Shown here piece by piece: positions 9,042-18,814 of a DNA stretch of 64,000 nt. Under the pieces are notes generated by a model. The model did no database searches, was not told the DNA's origin, and saw only the letters and a program-made list of their open reading frames with translations. The stretch is from Salipiger pallidus (lineage in GTDB: Bacteria > Pseudomonadota > Alphaproteobacteria > Rhodobacterales > Rhodobacteraceae): contig NZ_BMJV01000006.1 in the NCBI RefSeq assembly GCF_014643635.1, forward strand, positions 124,001-188,000, read 5' to 3'. Within the stretch, counting starts at the first letter, position 1. Every line of letters starts with the position of its first letter. Made by a program: the position numbers and the translations under genes.

Positions 9042-9050
9042 TTATCCACA
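9042..9050 (+). promoter_or_regulatory. Consensus DnaA box
   Basis: TTATCCACA is an exact match to the consensus DnaA recognition box. It lies about 60 bases from the AT-rich stretch and 40 bases from the second TCCAC-NN-GTGGA palindrome in the maf-rho gap. Confidence 0.7.
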
Positions 9051-9278
9051 GGCTGATCCCATCGGGACAAGCGGTGCAAAAACAAATAATCCACCGGTGG
9101 ACAGGGTCCCAACGAACAAAATCATCCTTAATCTTAATTCTTAAAATTGGGTTACCCGGTCCCCGAGTCCTCGGCCTCCAGCGCTCACCGGAAAAGATTG
9201 ACTCACCACCCCCTGAGAAGTACCCCACTAGCCGACCCCCGTTCGGGACAGTCGTTTTCCGAAAGACACCATTTGCGA

Positions 9279-9294
9279 GGCCGCTTGCGCGGCC
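9279..9294 (+). other. Hairpin immediately before the rho ribosome site
   Basis: GGCCGC (9279-9284) and GCGGCC (9289-9294) form a 6-bp GC stem with loop TTGC, ending two bases before GGAAGGA, the rho ribosome site. It could sequester or stabilise the rho leader. Rho genes are often autoregulated through their leaders, but nothing more specific can be read here. Confidence 0.4.
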
Positions 9295-9309
9295 CGGAAG
9301 GACGCATGC

Positions 9310-10581
<1,272 letters not shown>

Positions 10582-10601
10582 GGACCGGCCGGGAGGCAGT
10601 C

Positions 10602-11885
10602 TTGGACACCATCTTTGCTCTTGCAAGCGCGCCGGGTAAGGCCGGCGTGTCGGTCATCCGACTCTCGGGTCCATTGGCATGGGACGCGGCCAGCCGACTT
10701 GCAGGTCGGTTGCCGCACCCCCGACATTCTGCACTGCGGAAATTACGCGATCAGCAGGGTCAGGTGCTTGATGAAGCGCTTGTCTTGACCTTCGAAGAGG
10801 GCGCGAGCTTTACCGGTGAGAAGGTTGTAGAACTTCACCTTCATGGAAGTATCGCGATTCAGCGCGCAGTGATGCGTGAACTGGATGCCGTCGATTCTTT
10901 GCGTATCGCAGAACCAGGAGAGTTCACGCGTCGCGCCCTTGAAAACGACCGCTTGGACCTGACCCAGGTTGAAGCGCTTTCTGATCTAATTGAAGCAGAA
11001 ACTGAAAGTCAGCGCATCCAGGCACTGCGCGTATTTTCCGGAGCTCTGGGCGAAAAGGTTGAGGCGTGGCGAAAGGATCTGATAGCGGCTGCGTCCCTGA
11101 TAGAAGTCACGATCGACTTTGCTGATGAAGACGTGCCGGTCGATGTCACTGAGCCGGTTTGCGAGCTTTTGGACAAAGTCGCTGCCGCGCTAAACGCACA
11201 ACTGTCTGGGCTGGACGCAGCAGAGCGTATCAGGACCGGTTTCGAGATTGCCATTCTTGGGGCGCCCAATGTCGGTAAATCTACACTACTGAACGCTCTC
11301 GCAGGTCGTGATGCGGCCATAACCTCTGATATTGCTGGTACGACCCGCGATGTCATCGAGGTCCGTATGGAAATTGCTGGTTTGCCTGTCACTCTCCTAG
11401 ACACTGCTGGACTGCGCGAGACGGAAGATCCGGTTGAAAAGCTTGGGATTGAGCGTGCAAGGCTGCGCGGCGAAAGCTCTGATCTTCGTGTCATCCTAAC
11501 CGATGATCGTGGGATGCCTGACGTTGATCTCCGCGAAGGTGACATTGTCGTCCGCTCCAAAGCCGATGAGACGTCTGATAAGGTTGGGATTTCAGCCAAG
11601 ACTGGGCTCGGCATAGATGCGTTGATCAAGGAAATTGGCGAACATCTCGAAGGTTTGACTGCAGGAGCCGGGCTCGCGACGCGAGAACGCCACCGGGTGG
11701 CTTTTCTTGAAGGTTACCATGCGATAAGACAGGCAAAAGAGCTGCTTCTTCGCGGTTCGGACTGGTATGATTTGGCGGCTGAAGAGCTGCGTGGCGCGAT
11801 TCGATCACTGGAACTGCTCATCGGGCGCGTGGATGTCGAGAATTTGCTCGACGAGATCTTCTCGAATTTTTGCCTCGGCAAGTAA
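10602..11885 (+). CDS. mnmE: tRNA modification GTPase MnmE
   Basis: This 427-residue GTPase works with MnmG to install the carboxymethylaminomethyl group at U34 of certain tRNAs. It starts with TTG at 10602 after GGGAGG. The N-terminal folate-binding domain is followed by the G domain: P-loop GAPNVGKST near 223, switch II DTAG near 266; the C-terminus ends FCLGK, with the family's invariant cysteine. Codon third positions look richer in A/T than in distant genes such as maeB. It is 20 bases after rho and its stop TAA lies in the ribosome site of mnmG. Confidence 0.96.
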   Translation: MDTIFALASAPGKAGVSVIRLSGPLAWDAASRLAGRLPHPRHSALRKLRDQQGQVLDEALVLTFEEGASFTGEKVVELHLHGSIAIQRAVMRELDAVDSLRIAEPGEFTRRALENDRLDLTQVEALSDLIEAETESQRIQALRVFSGALGEKVEAWRKDLIAAASLIEVTIDFADEDVPVDVTEPVCELLDKVAAALNAQLSGLDAAERIRTGFEIAILGAPNVGKSTLLNALAGRDAAITSDIAGTTRDVIEVRMEIAGLPVTLLDTAGLRETEDPVEKLGIERARLRGESSDLRVILTDDRGMPDVDLREGDIVVRSKADETSDKVGISAKTGLGIDALIKEIGEHLEGLTAGAGLATRERHRVAFLEGYHAIRQAKELLLRGSDWYDLAAEELRGAIRSLELLIGRVDVENLLDEIFSNFCLGK

Positions 11886-11889
11886 GGAG
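11884..11889 (+). promoter_or_regulatory. mnmG ribosome-binding site
   Basis: AAGGAG overlaps the mnmE stop codon. A GTG at 11889 shares its last base and is too close to be served by it, whereas the in-frame GTG at 11898 lies eight bases after it. This favours 11898 as the mnmG start and puts the whole spacer and the start codon inside the parS palindrome. Confidence 0.6.
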
Positions 11890-11905
11890 TGTTTCACGTG
11901 AAACA
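11890..11905. other. parS site 1, across the mnmG translation start
   Basis: TGTTTCACGTGAAACA is a perfect 16-bp palindrome identical to the conserved bacterial parS centromere site bound by ParB. It covers the spacer between the AAGGAG ribosome site and the GTG at 11898 and runs into codon 3 of mnmG. The parA and parB genes lie 2.5-4.3 kb downstream, as expected for a chromosomal partition locus. Confidence 0.95.
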
Positions 11906-13766
11906 TCGCGACTTCGACGTTATCGTTGTGGGTGGTGGCCATGCGGGTACTGAAGCGGCATCAGCCTCCGCTAGGATGGGGGCGAAAACGGCGCTGGTGA
12001 CCCTGAACCTCGATGGCATCGGCGCAATGTCCTGTAATCCGGCCATTGGTGGATTGGGAAAGGGGCATCTTGTCCGCGAGATTGATGCGATGGATGGCAT
12101 CATGGGCCGCGTCGCTGATCAGGCAGGTATTCAGTTTCGGCTACTGAACCGTCGTAAAGGTCCGGCTGTACAGGGGCCGCGTGCACAAGCGGACCGCAAG
12201 CTCTATCGCCGCGCAATGCAAGCTGAGATGACCAGACAATCCGGGATCCGCCTGGTGTTCGGAGAGGCAGTCGACCTCATTATTGACGGCGGTCAGGCTA
12301 GGGGAGTCATCCTCGGGGATGGGTCAACCATCAATGCTGGTGCGGTGATTCTGACAACTGGAACGTTCCTTCGTGGCGTTATCCATATTGGTGACGTGTC
12401 GCGTCCTGGTGGTCGAATGGGGGAAAAGCCATCGGAAAAGCTGGCAGAGCGCATCGACGATCTCGGTTTACCGCTTGGCCGTTTAAAAACAGGCACGCCG
12501 CCTCGGCTTGATGGCCGCACCGTTGCTTGGGCCGAGCTTGAGGGGCAGCCGGGTGATGAAGAACCCGTCGTGTTCAGTTTCCTATCCAAGAAGCCCTTTG
12601 TCCGCCAAGTTTCTTGCGGCATCACTCACACAAATGAGCGAACTCACGACATCATTCGTGAGAACTTGGGCAGGTCTGCGATGTATGGTGGTCATATTGA
12701 GGGGATAGGCCCTCGATACTGTCCGTCTATCGAGGACAAGGTGGTGCGTTTCTCGGACAAGACCTCCCATCAGATCTTCCTTGAGCCGGAAGGCCTGGAT
12801 GATCCCACTATTTACCCCAATGGGATCTCAACCTCGCTCCCTGAGGACGTGCAGCTAGAGTATGTGCGGTCGATCAAAGGGCTTGAGAATGTTGAAATCA
12901 TGCAGCCGGGCTACGCGATCGAATATGATTTTGTCGATCCGCGATCGCTTGATTTGCGGCTTGGGATCAAGGATGTGAGTGGCCTCTATTTGGCTGGTCA
13001 GATTAATGGCACGACTGGATATGAAGAGGCAGCAGCACAAGGATTGGTAGCGGGGTTGAACGCTGCATCTGAAGCGTTGGGGCGCGACGAGGTGCTGTTT
13101 GGCCGCTCAGATTCCTACATCGGCGTTATGATCGATGATTTGACCTCCCGTGGAGTGACCGAACCGTACCGGATGTTTACATCTCGCGCGGAGTTCAGGT
13201 TGTCATTGCGAGCGGACAACGCCGATCAACGTCTCACTCCAAAGGCAATTTCGCTTGGATGTGTGGCCTCAGAGCGCCGTCGCGCTTTTGAAGACAAGAT
13301 GGAACGTTGGAGCGAGGTTAAGACCTCTCTGGAATCTAAACTCTTTGGTCAAAAAGATCTCGCCCAAGCCGGTGTCCAACTTTCTGCGGACGGGCAGAAG
13401 CGTAACGGTTTCCAGCTATTGGCGCTGCCCGATGTTTCGGTAAAAACGCTTTCCAGAATTGACCCGGATCTTGAGTATGTCGACCATGAGATCGCAATTC
13501 AGTTGGAGCGGGACGCTCTTTATGCGAACTATATCGCGCGACAACAACGCGATGTAGATGCGCTTCGTCGAGATGAGAACCTTTCAATTCCGACAGATTT
13601 CAGCTTCCTTCAGCTCGAAGGCCTCTCAAATGAGCTGAAGCAGAAGCTAGAGAAGGCTCGCCCATCTAACCTGTCTCAGGCAGGTAAAGTGGATGGCATG
13701 ACACCGGCAGCGCTCTCTCTTTTGCTGCTTCGCATCCGTCGCGATACTCAGGCACGCACTGCATGA
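11898..13766 (+). CDS. mnmG: tRNA uridine-5-carboxymethylaminomethyl modification enzyme MnmG
   Basis: This FAD-dependent partner of MnmE has about 622 residues. The FAD dinucleotide motif [10 protein letters not shown] lies at the N-terminus, followed by [22 protein letters not shown]-type signature pieces near 45-65 and the second family signature [16 protein letters not shown] near 365-380. The C-terminal helical domain is complete. Two GTG starts are possible: 11889 (adding MFHV before the lysine) and 11898; spacing from AAGGAG favours 11898. The gene's start region is a parS site. Base composition is lower in GC than the distant genes. Its stop overlaps the rsmG start by four bases. Confidence 0.96.
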   Translation: MKHRDFDVIVVGGGHAGTEAASASARMGAKTALVTLNLDGIGAMSCNPAIGGLGKGHLVREIDAMDGIMGRVADQAGIQFRLLNRRKGPAVQGPRAQADRKLYRRAMQAEMTRQSGIRLVFGEAVDLIIDGGQARGVILGDGSTINAGAVILTTGTFLRGVIHIGDVSRPGGRMGEKPSEKLAERIDDLGLPLGRLKTGTPPRLDGRTVAWAELEGQPGDEEPVVFSFLSKKPFVRQVSCGITHTNERTHDIIRENLGRSAMYGGHIEGIGPRYCPSIEDKVVRFSDKTSHQIFLEPEGLDDPTIYPNGISTSLPEDVQLEYVRSIKGLENVEIMQPGYAIEYDFVDPRSLDLRLGIKDVSGLYLAGQINGTTGYEEAAAQGLVAGLNAASEALGRDEVLFGRSDSYIGVMIDDLTSRGVTEPYRMFTSRAEFRLSLRADNADQRLTPKAISLGCVASERRRAFEDKMERWSEVKTSLESKLFGQKDLAQAGVQLSADGQKRNGFQLLALPDVSVKTLSRIDPDLEYVDHEIAIQLERDALYANYIARQQRDVDALRRDENLSIPTDFSFLQLEGLSNELKQKLEKARPSNLSQAGKVDGMTPAALSLLLLRIRRDTQARTA

Positions 13767-14386
13767 CCGTGTTGCACGAAAATCTGACTGGACTAGATGT
13801 TTCACGTGAAACAACGGAGCGTCTGCAACACTTAGACGTTCTGCTGCGAAAATGGACACCGAAGATAAACCTGATCTCCAAGAACTCCGTCAACGAAAGC
13901 TGGTCCCGGCATATTCTAGATTCGGCCCAAGTCTTTGAAGTTAACTTAATGGATGTGGATAAGTGGGTGGATATCGGATCTGGGGGAGGGTTTCCCGGGC
14001 TCGTCGTGGCGATCCTGTCAAAGGAATTGAGGCCTGATTTAAAGGTAGTAATGATCGAAAGCGATCAAAGGAAGTGTGCATTCCTGCGCTCTGTATTGCG
14101 GGAAACTGGCGTAAAGGCTGATGTTATCACAGCCCGCATCGAAGAGGTTGAGTCACAGAAGGCTGATGTTCTTAGCGCTCGTGCATTGGCTGACTTGACC
14201 ACTCTCTTGGGTTTCGCGGAACATCATCTTGCACCGTCCGGCCACTGCGTCTTTTTAAAAGGCGCTAGTTGGGAAAAAGAAATCGCGGACGCAGAGAAAA
14301 CGTGGAAGTTCACCTACAGTCAGCGTAAAAGTATTACAGATCCAAACGCAGTCGTCCTGACCATCGGAGCGCCGACCCATGTCTGA
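13763..14386 (+). CDS. rsmG: 16S rRNA (guanine-527-N7) methyltransferase
   Basis: This 207-residue SAM-dependent enzyme methylates G527 of 16S rRNA; its loss gives low-level streptomycin resistance in other bacteria. Motifs visible are HILDSAQVF, the SAM-binding [15 protein letters not shown] near 70-84 and [15 protein letters not shown]. The ATG at 13763 overlaps the mnmG stop by four bases. Codons 12-17 encode DVSRET through the second parS site. The gene is notably AT-rich for this chromosome: two 60-base blocks (13921 and 14281) have 26 and 27 G/C. It overlaps parA by eight bases. Confidence 0.95.
   Translation: MTVLHENLTGLDVSRETTERLQHLDVLLRKWTPKINLISKNSVNESWSRHILDSAQVFEVNLMDVDKWVDIGSGGGFPGLVVAILSKELRPDLKVVMIESDQRKCAFLRSVLRETGVKADVITARIEEVESQKADVLSARALADLTTLLGFAEHHLAPSGHCVFLKGASWEKEIADAEKTWKFTYSQRKSITDPNAVVLTIGAPTHV
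13798..13813. other. parS site 2, inside rsmG
   Basis: A second perfect TGTTTCACGTGAAACA palindrome lies about 1.9 kb after the first, within codons 12-18 of rsmG. In that frame it reads V-S-R-E-T. Being in coding sequence, it is constrained both as a ParB nucleation site and as protein. Confidence 0.95.
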
Positions 14387-15188
14387 TCCGTCGCGGCCCA
14401 GCAGCGCCAAAATCATAGCAATCGCGAACCAGAAGGGCGGTGTCGGCAAGACCACTACGACCATCAACCTTGGGGCGGCCCTGGCAGAGAGGGGACTTCG
14501 TGTTCTCGTGGTCGATCTTGACCCACAGGGCAATTCGTCGACCGGCTTGGGGATCGAGCCTGGCGAGCGGGAATACACGAGTTATGAGCTACTCTTGGAT
14601 GATGTACCACTAAATGAAGTTGTTCAGAGCACAGCGCAGGAAAATCTGTCGCTCATCCCAGCGACGGTGGACCTGAGCTCCGCAGATGTTGAGTTGGTGT
14701 CTAACGAAAAACGCAGCTTCCTGCTGCATGACGCCCTGCGCCAGCCGGACATCGATTTTTTCCGGTTCGATTACATTCTGATAGACTGCCCTCCGTCTTT
14801 GAACCTGCTCACGGTCAACGCGATGGTCGCGGCTCATTCGGTCCTCGTGCCGTTGCAGAGCGAGTTCTTCGCGCTCGAGGGCCTGTCGCAGCTGATGCTA
14901 ACGATCCGCGAAGTACGGCAGAGCGCGAACCCTGATTTGCGCATCGAGGGCGTTCTTCTTACCATGTTCGACGCTCGCAACAATCTGTCGCGCCAAGTCG
15001 AGGATGATGCGCGGGACAACCTCGGAGACCTGGTCTTTTCGACCGTCATTCCCCGCAACGTTCGGGTCAGTGAAGCGCCGTCCTACGCGATTCCCGTCCT
15101 GACATATGACAGCCAGTCCAAGGGGGCCGTGGCCTACCGGGCGCTGGCGGATGAACTTCTTCGCAAGAACGCGAAGCTGGCCGCCTGA
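14379..15188 (+). CDS. parA: Chromosome partitioning ATPase ParA
   Basis: This 269-residue deviant Walker ATPase moves ParB-parS complexes. The P-loop is NQKGGVGKTTTTINLG at about 14-29 with the signature lysine, followed by VDLDPQGNSSTGLG (Walker A') and DYILIDCPPSLNLLT (Walker B). The start follows GGAGCGCCGACCC and overlaps rsmG by eight bases. The gap to parB is 37 bases. Together with two parS sites this forms a complete chromosomal ParABS locus about 5 kb from the proposed origin. Confidence 0.97.
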   Translation: MSDPSRPSSAKIIAIANQKGGVGKTTTTINLGAALAERGLRVLVVDLDPQGNSSTGLGIEPGEREYTSYELLLDDVPLNEVVQSTAQENLSLIPATVDLSSADVELVSNEKRSFLLHDALRQPDIDFFRFDYILIDCPPSLNLLTVNAMVAAHSVLVPLQSEFFALEGLSQLMLTIREVRQSANPDLRIEGVLLTMFDARNNLSRQVEDDARDNLGDLVFSTVIPRNVRVSEAPSYAIPVLTYDSQSKGAVAYRALADELLRKNAKLAA

Positions 15189-15225
15189 CAGGATAAAGAA
15201 AAGATAAATTGAGAGAGCAGCAGTC

Positions 15226-16143
15226 ATGGCAGAGAAAAAAGAGCAACGCAGGGGTCTTGGCCGAGGGCTCTCTGCGCTGATGTCCGACGTCGATATTGCG
15301 CCGTCGCGCACCGAAGAGCCCAGCACTCCGAAGTCCCCCGATCGGATGGTGCCGATCGAGAATGTGATTCCGAACAAGGATCAGCCGCGACGTAGTTTTA
15401 CCGATGAACAGCTGAAAGAACTTTCGGACTCGATCCGTGCAAAGGGTATTCTTCAGCCGATCATCGTCCGACCTGCGCCGGGTGATGAGACGAAGTTTGA
15501 AATCGTCGCTGGTGAACGCCGCTGGCGCGCTGCGCAGCTCGCCAAACAGCACGAAGTTCCGGTCCTTGTCCGCGACCTGAATGATCAGGAAACACTTGAG
15601 ATTGCGATCATCGAGAACATCCAGCGGGCTGACCTGAACGCGATCGAAGAAGCTGCCGGCTACAAGCAGCTCATGTTCAAGTTTGGACACACGCAGGAGA
15701 AGATTGCAGAAGCGCTAGGGAAGAGCCGGAGCCATATTGCGAACCTTCTGCGTCTTCTGAACCTCCCGGAGGGCGTTCAGGAATTCGTACGCAATGGTGA
15801 ACTGAGCGCTGGACATGCCCGTACGCTGGTGACCGCCAAGGACCCTGACGCCATGGCGCAGGAAATCATCCGCAAGAAGCTGACGGTCCGCCAGGCCGAA
15901 GCGCTTCTGCGCGCGGAAACCCAGCCGGCGCGGCCAAAGGTTTCGTCGACGCCCAAGGCGGCTAGTGAAGAAGGCGAGAAGGATGCCGACACCCGAGCGC
16001 TCGAAGGCGATCTGTCAGCCGCTCTTGGCATGAAGGTGACCGTGTCACACAAGCCGGGAACCACGCAGGGTAGGGTTACGATCGCTTACGAGGATCTGGA
16101 CGAACTCGACACCCTTTGCATGATCCTCAGCTCAGGTCGTTGA
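15226..16143 (+). CDS. parB: Chromosome partitioning protein ParB
   Basis: This 305-residue CTPase-type clamp loads at parS and spreads on neighbouring DNA. The N-terminus has the ParA-contacting RGLGRGLSALM, then the CTP-binding part with GERRWRAAQLA (GERRxR, near 93-103) and NIQRADLNAIEEA, then the parS-recognising helix-turn-helix TQEKIAEALGKSRSHIANLL. A short acidic linker precedes the C-terminal dimerisation domain. The start follows GAGAGAGCA. A strong terminator follows. Confidence 0.97.
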   Translation: MAEKKEQRRGLGRGLSALMSDVDIAPSRTEEPSTPKSPDRMVPIENVIPNKDQPRRSFTDEQLKELSDSIRAKGILQPIIVRPAPGDETKFEIVAGERRWRAAQLAKQHEVPVLVRDLNDQETLEIAIIENIQRADLNAIEEAAGYKQLMFKFGHTQEKIAEALGKSRSHIANLLRLLNLPEGVQEFVRNGELSAGHARTLVTAKDPDAMAQEIIRKKLTVRQAEALLRAETQPARPKVSSTPKAASEEGEKDADTRALEGDLSAALGMKVTVSHKPGTTQGRVTIAYEDLDELDTLCMILSSGR

Positions 16144-16171
16144 TCCGGTCGAAAGTTGATAGATTGAGAAG

Positions 16172-16202
16172 AGGCCCCGGCGATCTGGGCCGGGGCCTTT
16201 TC
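16172..16202 (+). terminator. Intrinsic terminator after parB
   Basis: AGGCCCCGG (16172-16180) pairs with CCGGGGCCT (16190-16198) around a 9-base loop and is followed by TTTTCGTTTT. It ends the rho-to-parB run and lies just after the parB stop; the convergent hemW ends 18 bases further on. Confidence 0.85.
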
Positions 16203-16219
16203 GTTTTCAAGCCGTGGAC

Positions 16220-17386
16220 TCAGACACTGAGAAGTTCTGAGGTTAGCGTGTTGAGCACCAAGCGCCCTTGCGGCGTTGCACCGAACCGATCATCTTCCCG
16301 CCAGATTAGCCCGAGGTCTTGGTAATAAGCCAGCGGAAGCGCGTCGGCCCAGGTGCCGCCGATCTTGCGGGCGCGGGTCATGCTGACGCCTTCGGTCAGG
16401 CGAAGGCCCATGAGCAAAAACTCATTCCAGACATCAGCACGGGGCAGGGGCTCAAGCTCGGCATCTGCGGATCCTGTTTCTGCGGCCCTGATCCAGTCGC
16501 CGGGCATCTTACGAGCGACGGTGGCGTGCCGCGTGCCGTTCATGGTGACGCGGCCATGGGCACCGGGGCCGATGCCCACGTAGTCACCGCTGCGCCAGTA
16601 GACGAGATTATGCCGCGACATGGCGTCGGGTAGGGCGTAATTAGACACTTCGTAGGCTGAAAAGCCCTTGGCAGCGGCGATTTCGGCAGTCGCTTCGTAC
16701 ATGTCGGCGCCGAGGTCTTCGTCCGGAAGGCCGCGCAACTTCCCCGCCTGAGCCCGATCCCAGAAGGCGGTGCCTTGCTCGACCGTGAGCTGGTAAAGCG
16801 AAAGATGATCTCCCGCGAGATCCAGCGCTTCGTTAAGTTCTGTTTCCCACTCCGGCAGGCTCTGACCTTGGCGTCCGTAGATCAGGTCAAAGCTCACGCG
16901 GTCGAAGCAGGACCGCGCCACGTCGAGCGCCTTCAGCGCATCGTCGACCCCATGCAAACGTCCGAGCCGGCGCAGATCATCCGGGCGCAGCGCTTGCACG
17001 CCAAGGGATACCCGGTTCACGCCGGCATGAGCGAAGCCTTCGAACTTGGAGATCTCGACTGAGCGGGGATTGGCCTCAAGCGTGATTTCGATGTCATTCG
17101 ACCACGCCCAGTGGGCCCGGCTGGCGTCGATCACGGCGCGGACGGTGTCTGGAGCCATCAAGGACGGGGTCCCGCCACCGAAATAAATGCTGTCGAGCTT
17201 GCGCCCCTCGGTGAGGGCGCCGTAGCGGTGAAGCTCGGACACCAGCGCCTCCGCCCATCTCGACTGATCGACATGGGCGGTGACATGGCTGTTGAAGTCG
17301 CAATAGGGGCACTTGGCCTCGCAGAAGGGCCAATGCACGTAAAGGCCGAAGCCCCCCTCGCGCCAGCTGGTGTACGGTTCAGCCAA
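16220..17386 (-). CDS. hemW: Radical SAM haem chaperone HemW
   Basis: This 388-residue protein resembles coproporphyrinogen dehydrogenase HemN but belongs to the HemW group thought to bind and deliver haem. The [4Fe-4S]-SAM motif is CEAKCPYCDF (CxxxCxxC) at about residues 23-30, and YFGGGTPSL follows. The alternative HemN role would require additional N-terminal cysteine context that I do not see. Its start overlaps the rdgB end by eight bases, making rph-rdgB-hemW a tight leftward operon, an order common in alphaproteobacteria. Confidence 0.93.
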   Translation of the reverse strand: MAEPYTSWREGGFGLYVHWPFCEAKCPYCDFNSHVTAHVDQSRWAEALVSELHRYGALTEGRKLDSIYFGGGTPSLMAPDTVRAVIDASRAHWAWSNDIEITLEANPRSVEISKFEGFAHAGVNRVSLGVQALRPDDLRRLGRLHGVDDALKALDVARSCFDRVSFDLIYGRQGQSLPEWETELNEALDLAGDHLSLYQLTVEQGTAFWDRAQAGKLRGLPDEDLGADMYEATAEIAAAKGFSAYEVSNYALPDAMSRHNLVYWRSGDYVGIGPGAHGRVTMNGTRHATVARKMPGDWIRAAETGSADAELEPLPRADVWNEFLLMGLRLTEGVSMTRARKIGGTWADALPLAYYQDLGLIWREDDRFGATPQGRLVLNTLTSELLSV

Positions 17387-17990
17387 AGCAGCCCGTCACG
17401 AACTTGGCGAAGGCATCGGCGCGGTGGCTGATCTTGTTCTTCTCCCAGCGGTCCATCTCGCCGAAGGTGATGTCGTAGCCCTGCGGCTGGAACACCGGGT
17501 CGTAACCATGGCCTTGCTCGCCGCGCATGGGCCAGACGACAGCGCCTTCCATGGTGCCGGGGAAGACCTCGTCATGTCCATCGGGCCATGCAAGGACCAG
17601 CGTGCAGCAGAAACGCGCGGTCCAAGGCTGTTCGGCATCGCTGGCGACCAGCTCGTCATGAGCGCGAGTCATGGCCATGAGAAAGTCGCGACCCGTCTCT
17701 GTTTCGGCCCAATCGGCAGTGTAGACACCAGGAGCACCGTTCAGGGCGTCAATCTCGATACCGCTGTCGTCAGACAGGGCCGGCAGCCCAGTCGCCTTGG
17801 CGGCGGCATGGGCCTTGATGCGGGCGTTTTCCACGAAGGTGGTGCCGTCTTCGACCGGTTCGGGCAGATCCATCTCGGCGGCGCCGACGACGCTGACGCC
17901 GTAAGGGGCCAGAAGGTCGCGGATCTCATCCAGCTTGCCCTTGTTGTGGGTGGCGACAAGCAGCTTGTCACCCGTGAAACGCCGGGTCAT
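17379..17990 (-). CDS. rdgB: XTP/dITP pyrophosphatase (non-canonical purine NTPase)
   Basis: This 203-residue HAM1/RdgB family enzyme hydrolyses ITP, dITP and XTP so that deaminated purines are not incorporated. Family signatures: [12 protein letters not shown] at 11-22, the catalytic [19 protein letters not shown] near 69-87 and GYDPVF plus the C-terminal [10 protein letters not shown]. The ATG at 17990 overlaps the rph stop by four bases. A longer frame exists upstream but runs antisense-like over rph and is not used. Confidence 0.95.
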   Translation of the reverse strand: MTRRFTGDKLLVATHNKGKLDEIRDLLAPYGVSVVGAAEMDLPEPVEDGTTFVENARIKAHAAAKATGLPALSDDSGIEIDALNGAPGVYTADWAETETGRDFLMAMTRAHDELVASDAEQPWTARFCCTLVLAWPDGHDEVFPGTMEGAVVWPMRGEQGHGYDPVFQPQGYDITFGEMDRWEKNKISHRADAFAKFVTGCFG

Positions 17991-18700
17991 GCGCAGGCCG
18001 CCTTCTGGGCTGCAACCAGTTCGGACACGCCCTTTTCGGCAAGGTCCATCAGCTGGGTCATCTGATCGCGCGAGAACACAGACCCCTCGGCCGAGGTCTG
18101 CACCTCGATCAGGGCACCGTCGCCGCGCAGGATGAAGTTGCCGTCGACGCCTGCTTCGCTGTCCTCGGCATAGTCGAGGTCGAGGATCGCCTGGCCGGCA
18201 TATATCCCGCAGGAGACGGCTGCCACCGGCGACACCAGCGGATCGGTGACGATGTCGCGGGCCTTGAGCAGCTTGTTGACCGCAAGACGCAGGGCGACCC
18301 AGCCGCCGGTGATCGCGGCGCAACGGGTGCCGCCGTCAGCCTGGATCACGTCGCAGTCTACGGTGATCTGACGTTCGCCAAGCGCGTTGCGGTCGACCCC
18401 GGCGCGCAGGGCGCGGCCAATGAGGCGCTGGATCTCGACGGTGCGGCCCCCTTGCTTGCCGGTGGTCGCCTCGCGGCGCATGCGCGATCCGGTCGAACGG
18501 GGCAGCATGCCGTATTCCGCCGTCACCCAGCCAAGGCCCGAGCCTTTGATGAAGGGGGGCACGCGGGGCTCCAGAGAGGCGGTGCAAATCACGTGGGTGC
18601 CGCCAATCTTGATGAGGCACGAGCCTTCAGCATGTTTCGTGACGCCGGTCTCGATTGAAACCTCACGCATTTCACTTAGATCTCGTCCAGACGGTCTCAT
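17987..18700 (-). CDS. rph: Ribonuclease PH
   Basis: This 237-residue phosphorolytic exoribonuclease trims tRNA 3' ends. It shows [19 protein letters not shown] at the start, [21 protein letters not shown]-type catalytic stretch near 83-100, and the phosphate-site [12 protein letters not shown] near 119-130. The start at 18700 follows AAAGGGG. The open frame extends further upstream over hrcA but only this ATG fits the family N-terminus. It is divergent from hrcA. Confidence 0.96.
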   Translation of the reverse strand: MRPSGRDLSEMREVSIETGVTKHAEGSCLIKIGGTHVICTASLEPRVPPFIKGSGLGWVTAEYGMLPRSTGSRMRREATTGKQGGRTVEIQRLIGRALRAGVDRNALGERQITVDCDVIQADGGTRCAAITGGWVALRLAVNKLLKARDIVTDPLVSPVAAVSCGIYAGQAILDLDYAEDSEAGVDGNFILRGDGALIEVQTSAEGSVFSRDQMTQLMDLAEKGVSELVAAQKAACA

Positions 18701-18762
18701 TGGTGCCCCTTTCGTCAGTTGCGTTCGGGGATAATCTTGCCCGACAATCCCCGCAACCCCGA

Positions 18763-18790
18763 TTGACCTCGCCAGAGGCCCGCTTTTAAT
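18763..18790 (+). promoter_or_regulatory. Possible promoter of hrcA-grpE
   Basis: TTGACC (18763-18768) and TTTAAT (18785-18790) are spaced by 16 bases, resembling a sigma-70 type -35/-10 pair, about 25 bases before the hrcA start. I found no CIRCE inverted repeat in the 111-base rph-hrcA gap, so HrcA self-control through that element is not supported here. Confidence 0.35.
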
Positions 18791-18814
18791 GGTCATGAGG
18801 ACCCGGAGAGAGTG

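Larger units (their letters stand above)
8767..9309. other. Candidate chromosomal origin of replication (oriC)
   Basis: This 543-base interval separates divergent maf and rho and holds no convincing gene. It contains a perfect DnaA box TTATCCACA (9042-9050), TTTTCCACA (minus, 8766-8774, at the edge) and TCATCCACA (minus, 8913-8921). Two 12-bp palindromes of the form TCCAC-NN-GTGGA lie at 8907-8918 and 9090-9101. A hand count gives 30 of 40 A/T bases at 9111-9150, a candidate unwinding element. Eight GANTC sites occur. A 7-bp hairpin CCCCTTA/TAAGGGG lies at 8979-8996. In Caulobacter the origin lies between hemE and a short gene preceding maf, with rho nearby, which supports the placement. The leftward and rightward operons both read away from it. 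Confidence 0.65.

Noticed and set aside
9128-9144. Three TTAA tetramers considered as a CtrA site in the maf-rho gap
   Set aside because: Spacings are 2, 3 and 9 bases, none giving TTAA-N7-TTAA. I treat them as part of the AT-rich stretch.
18701-18811. CIRCE operator sought before hrcA
   Set aside because: No TTAGCACTC-N9-GAGTGCTAA-like inverted repeat is present in this gap.
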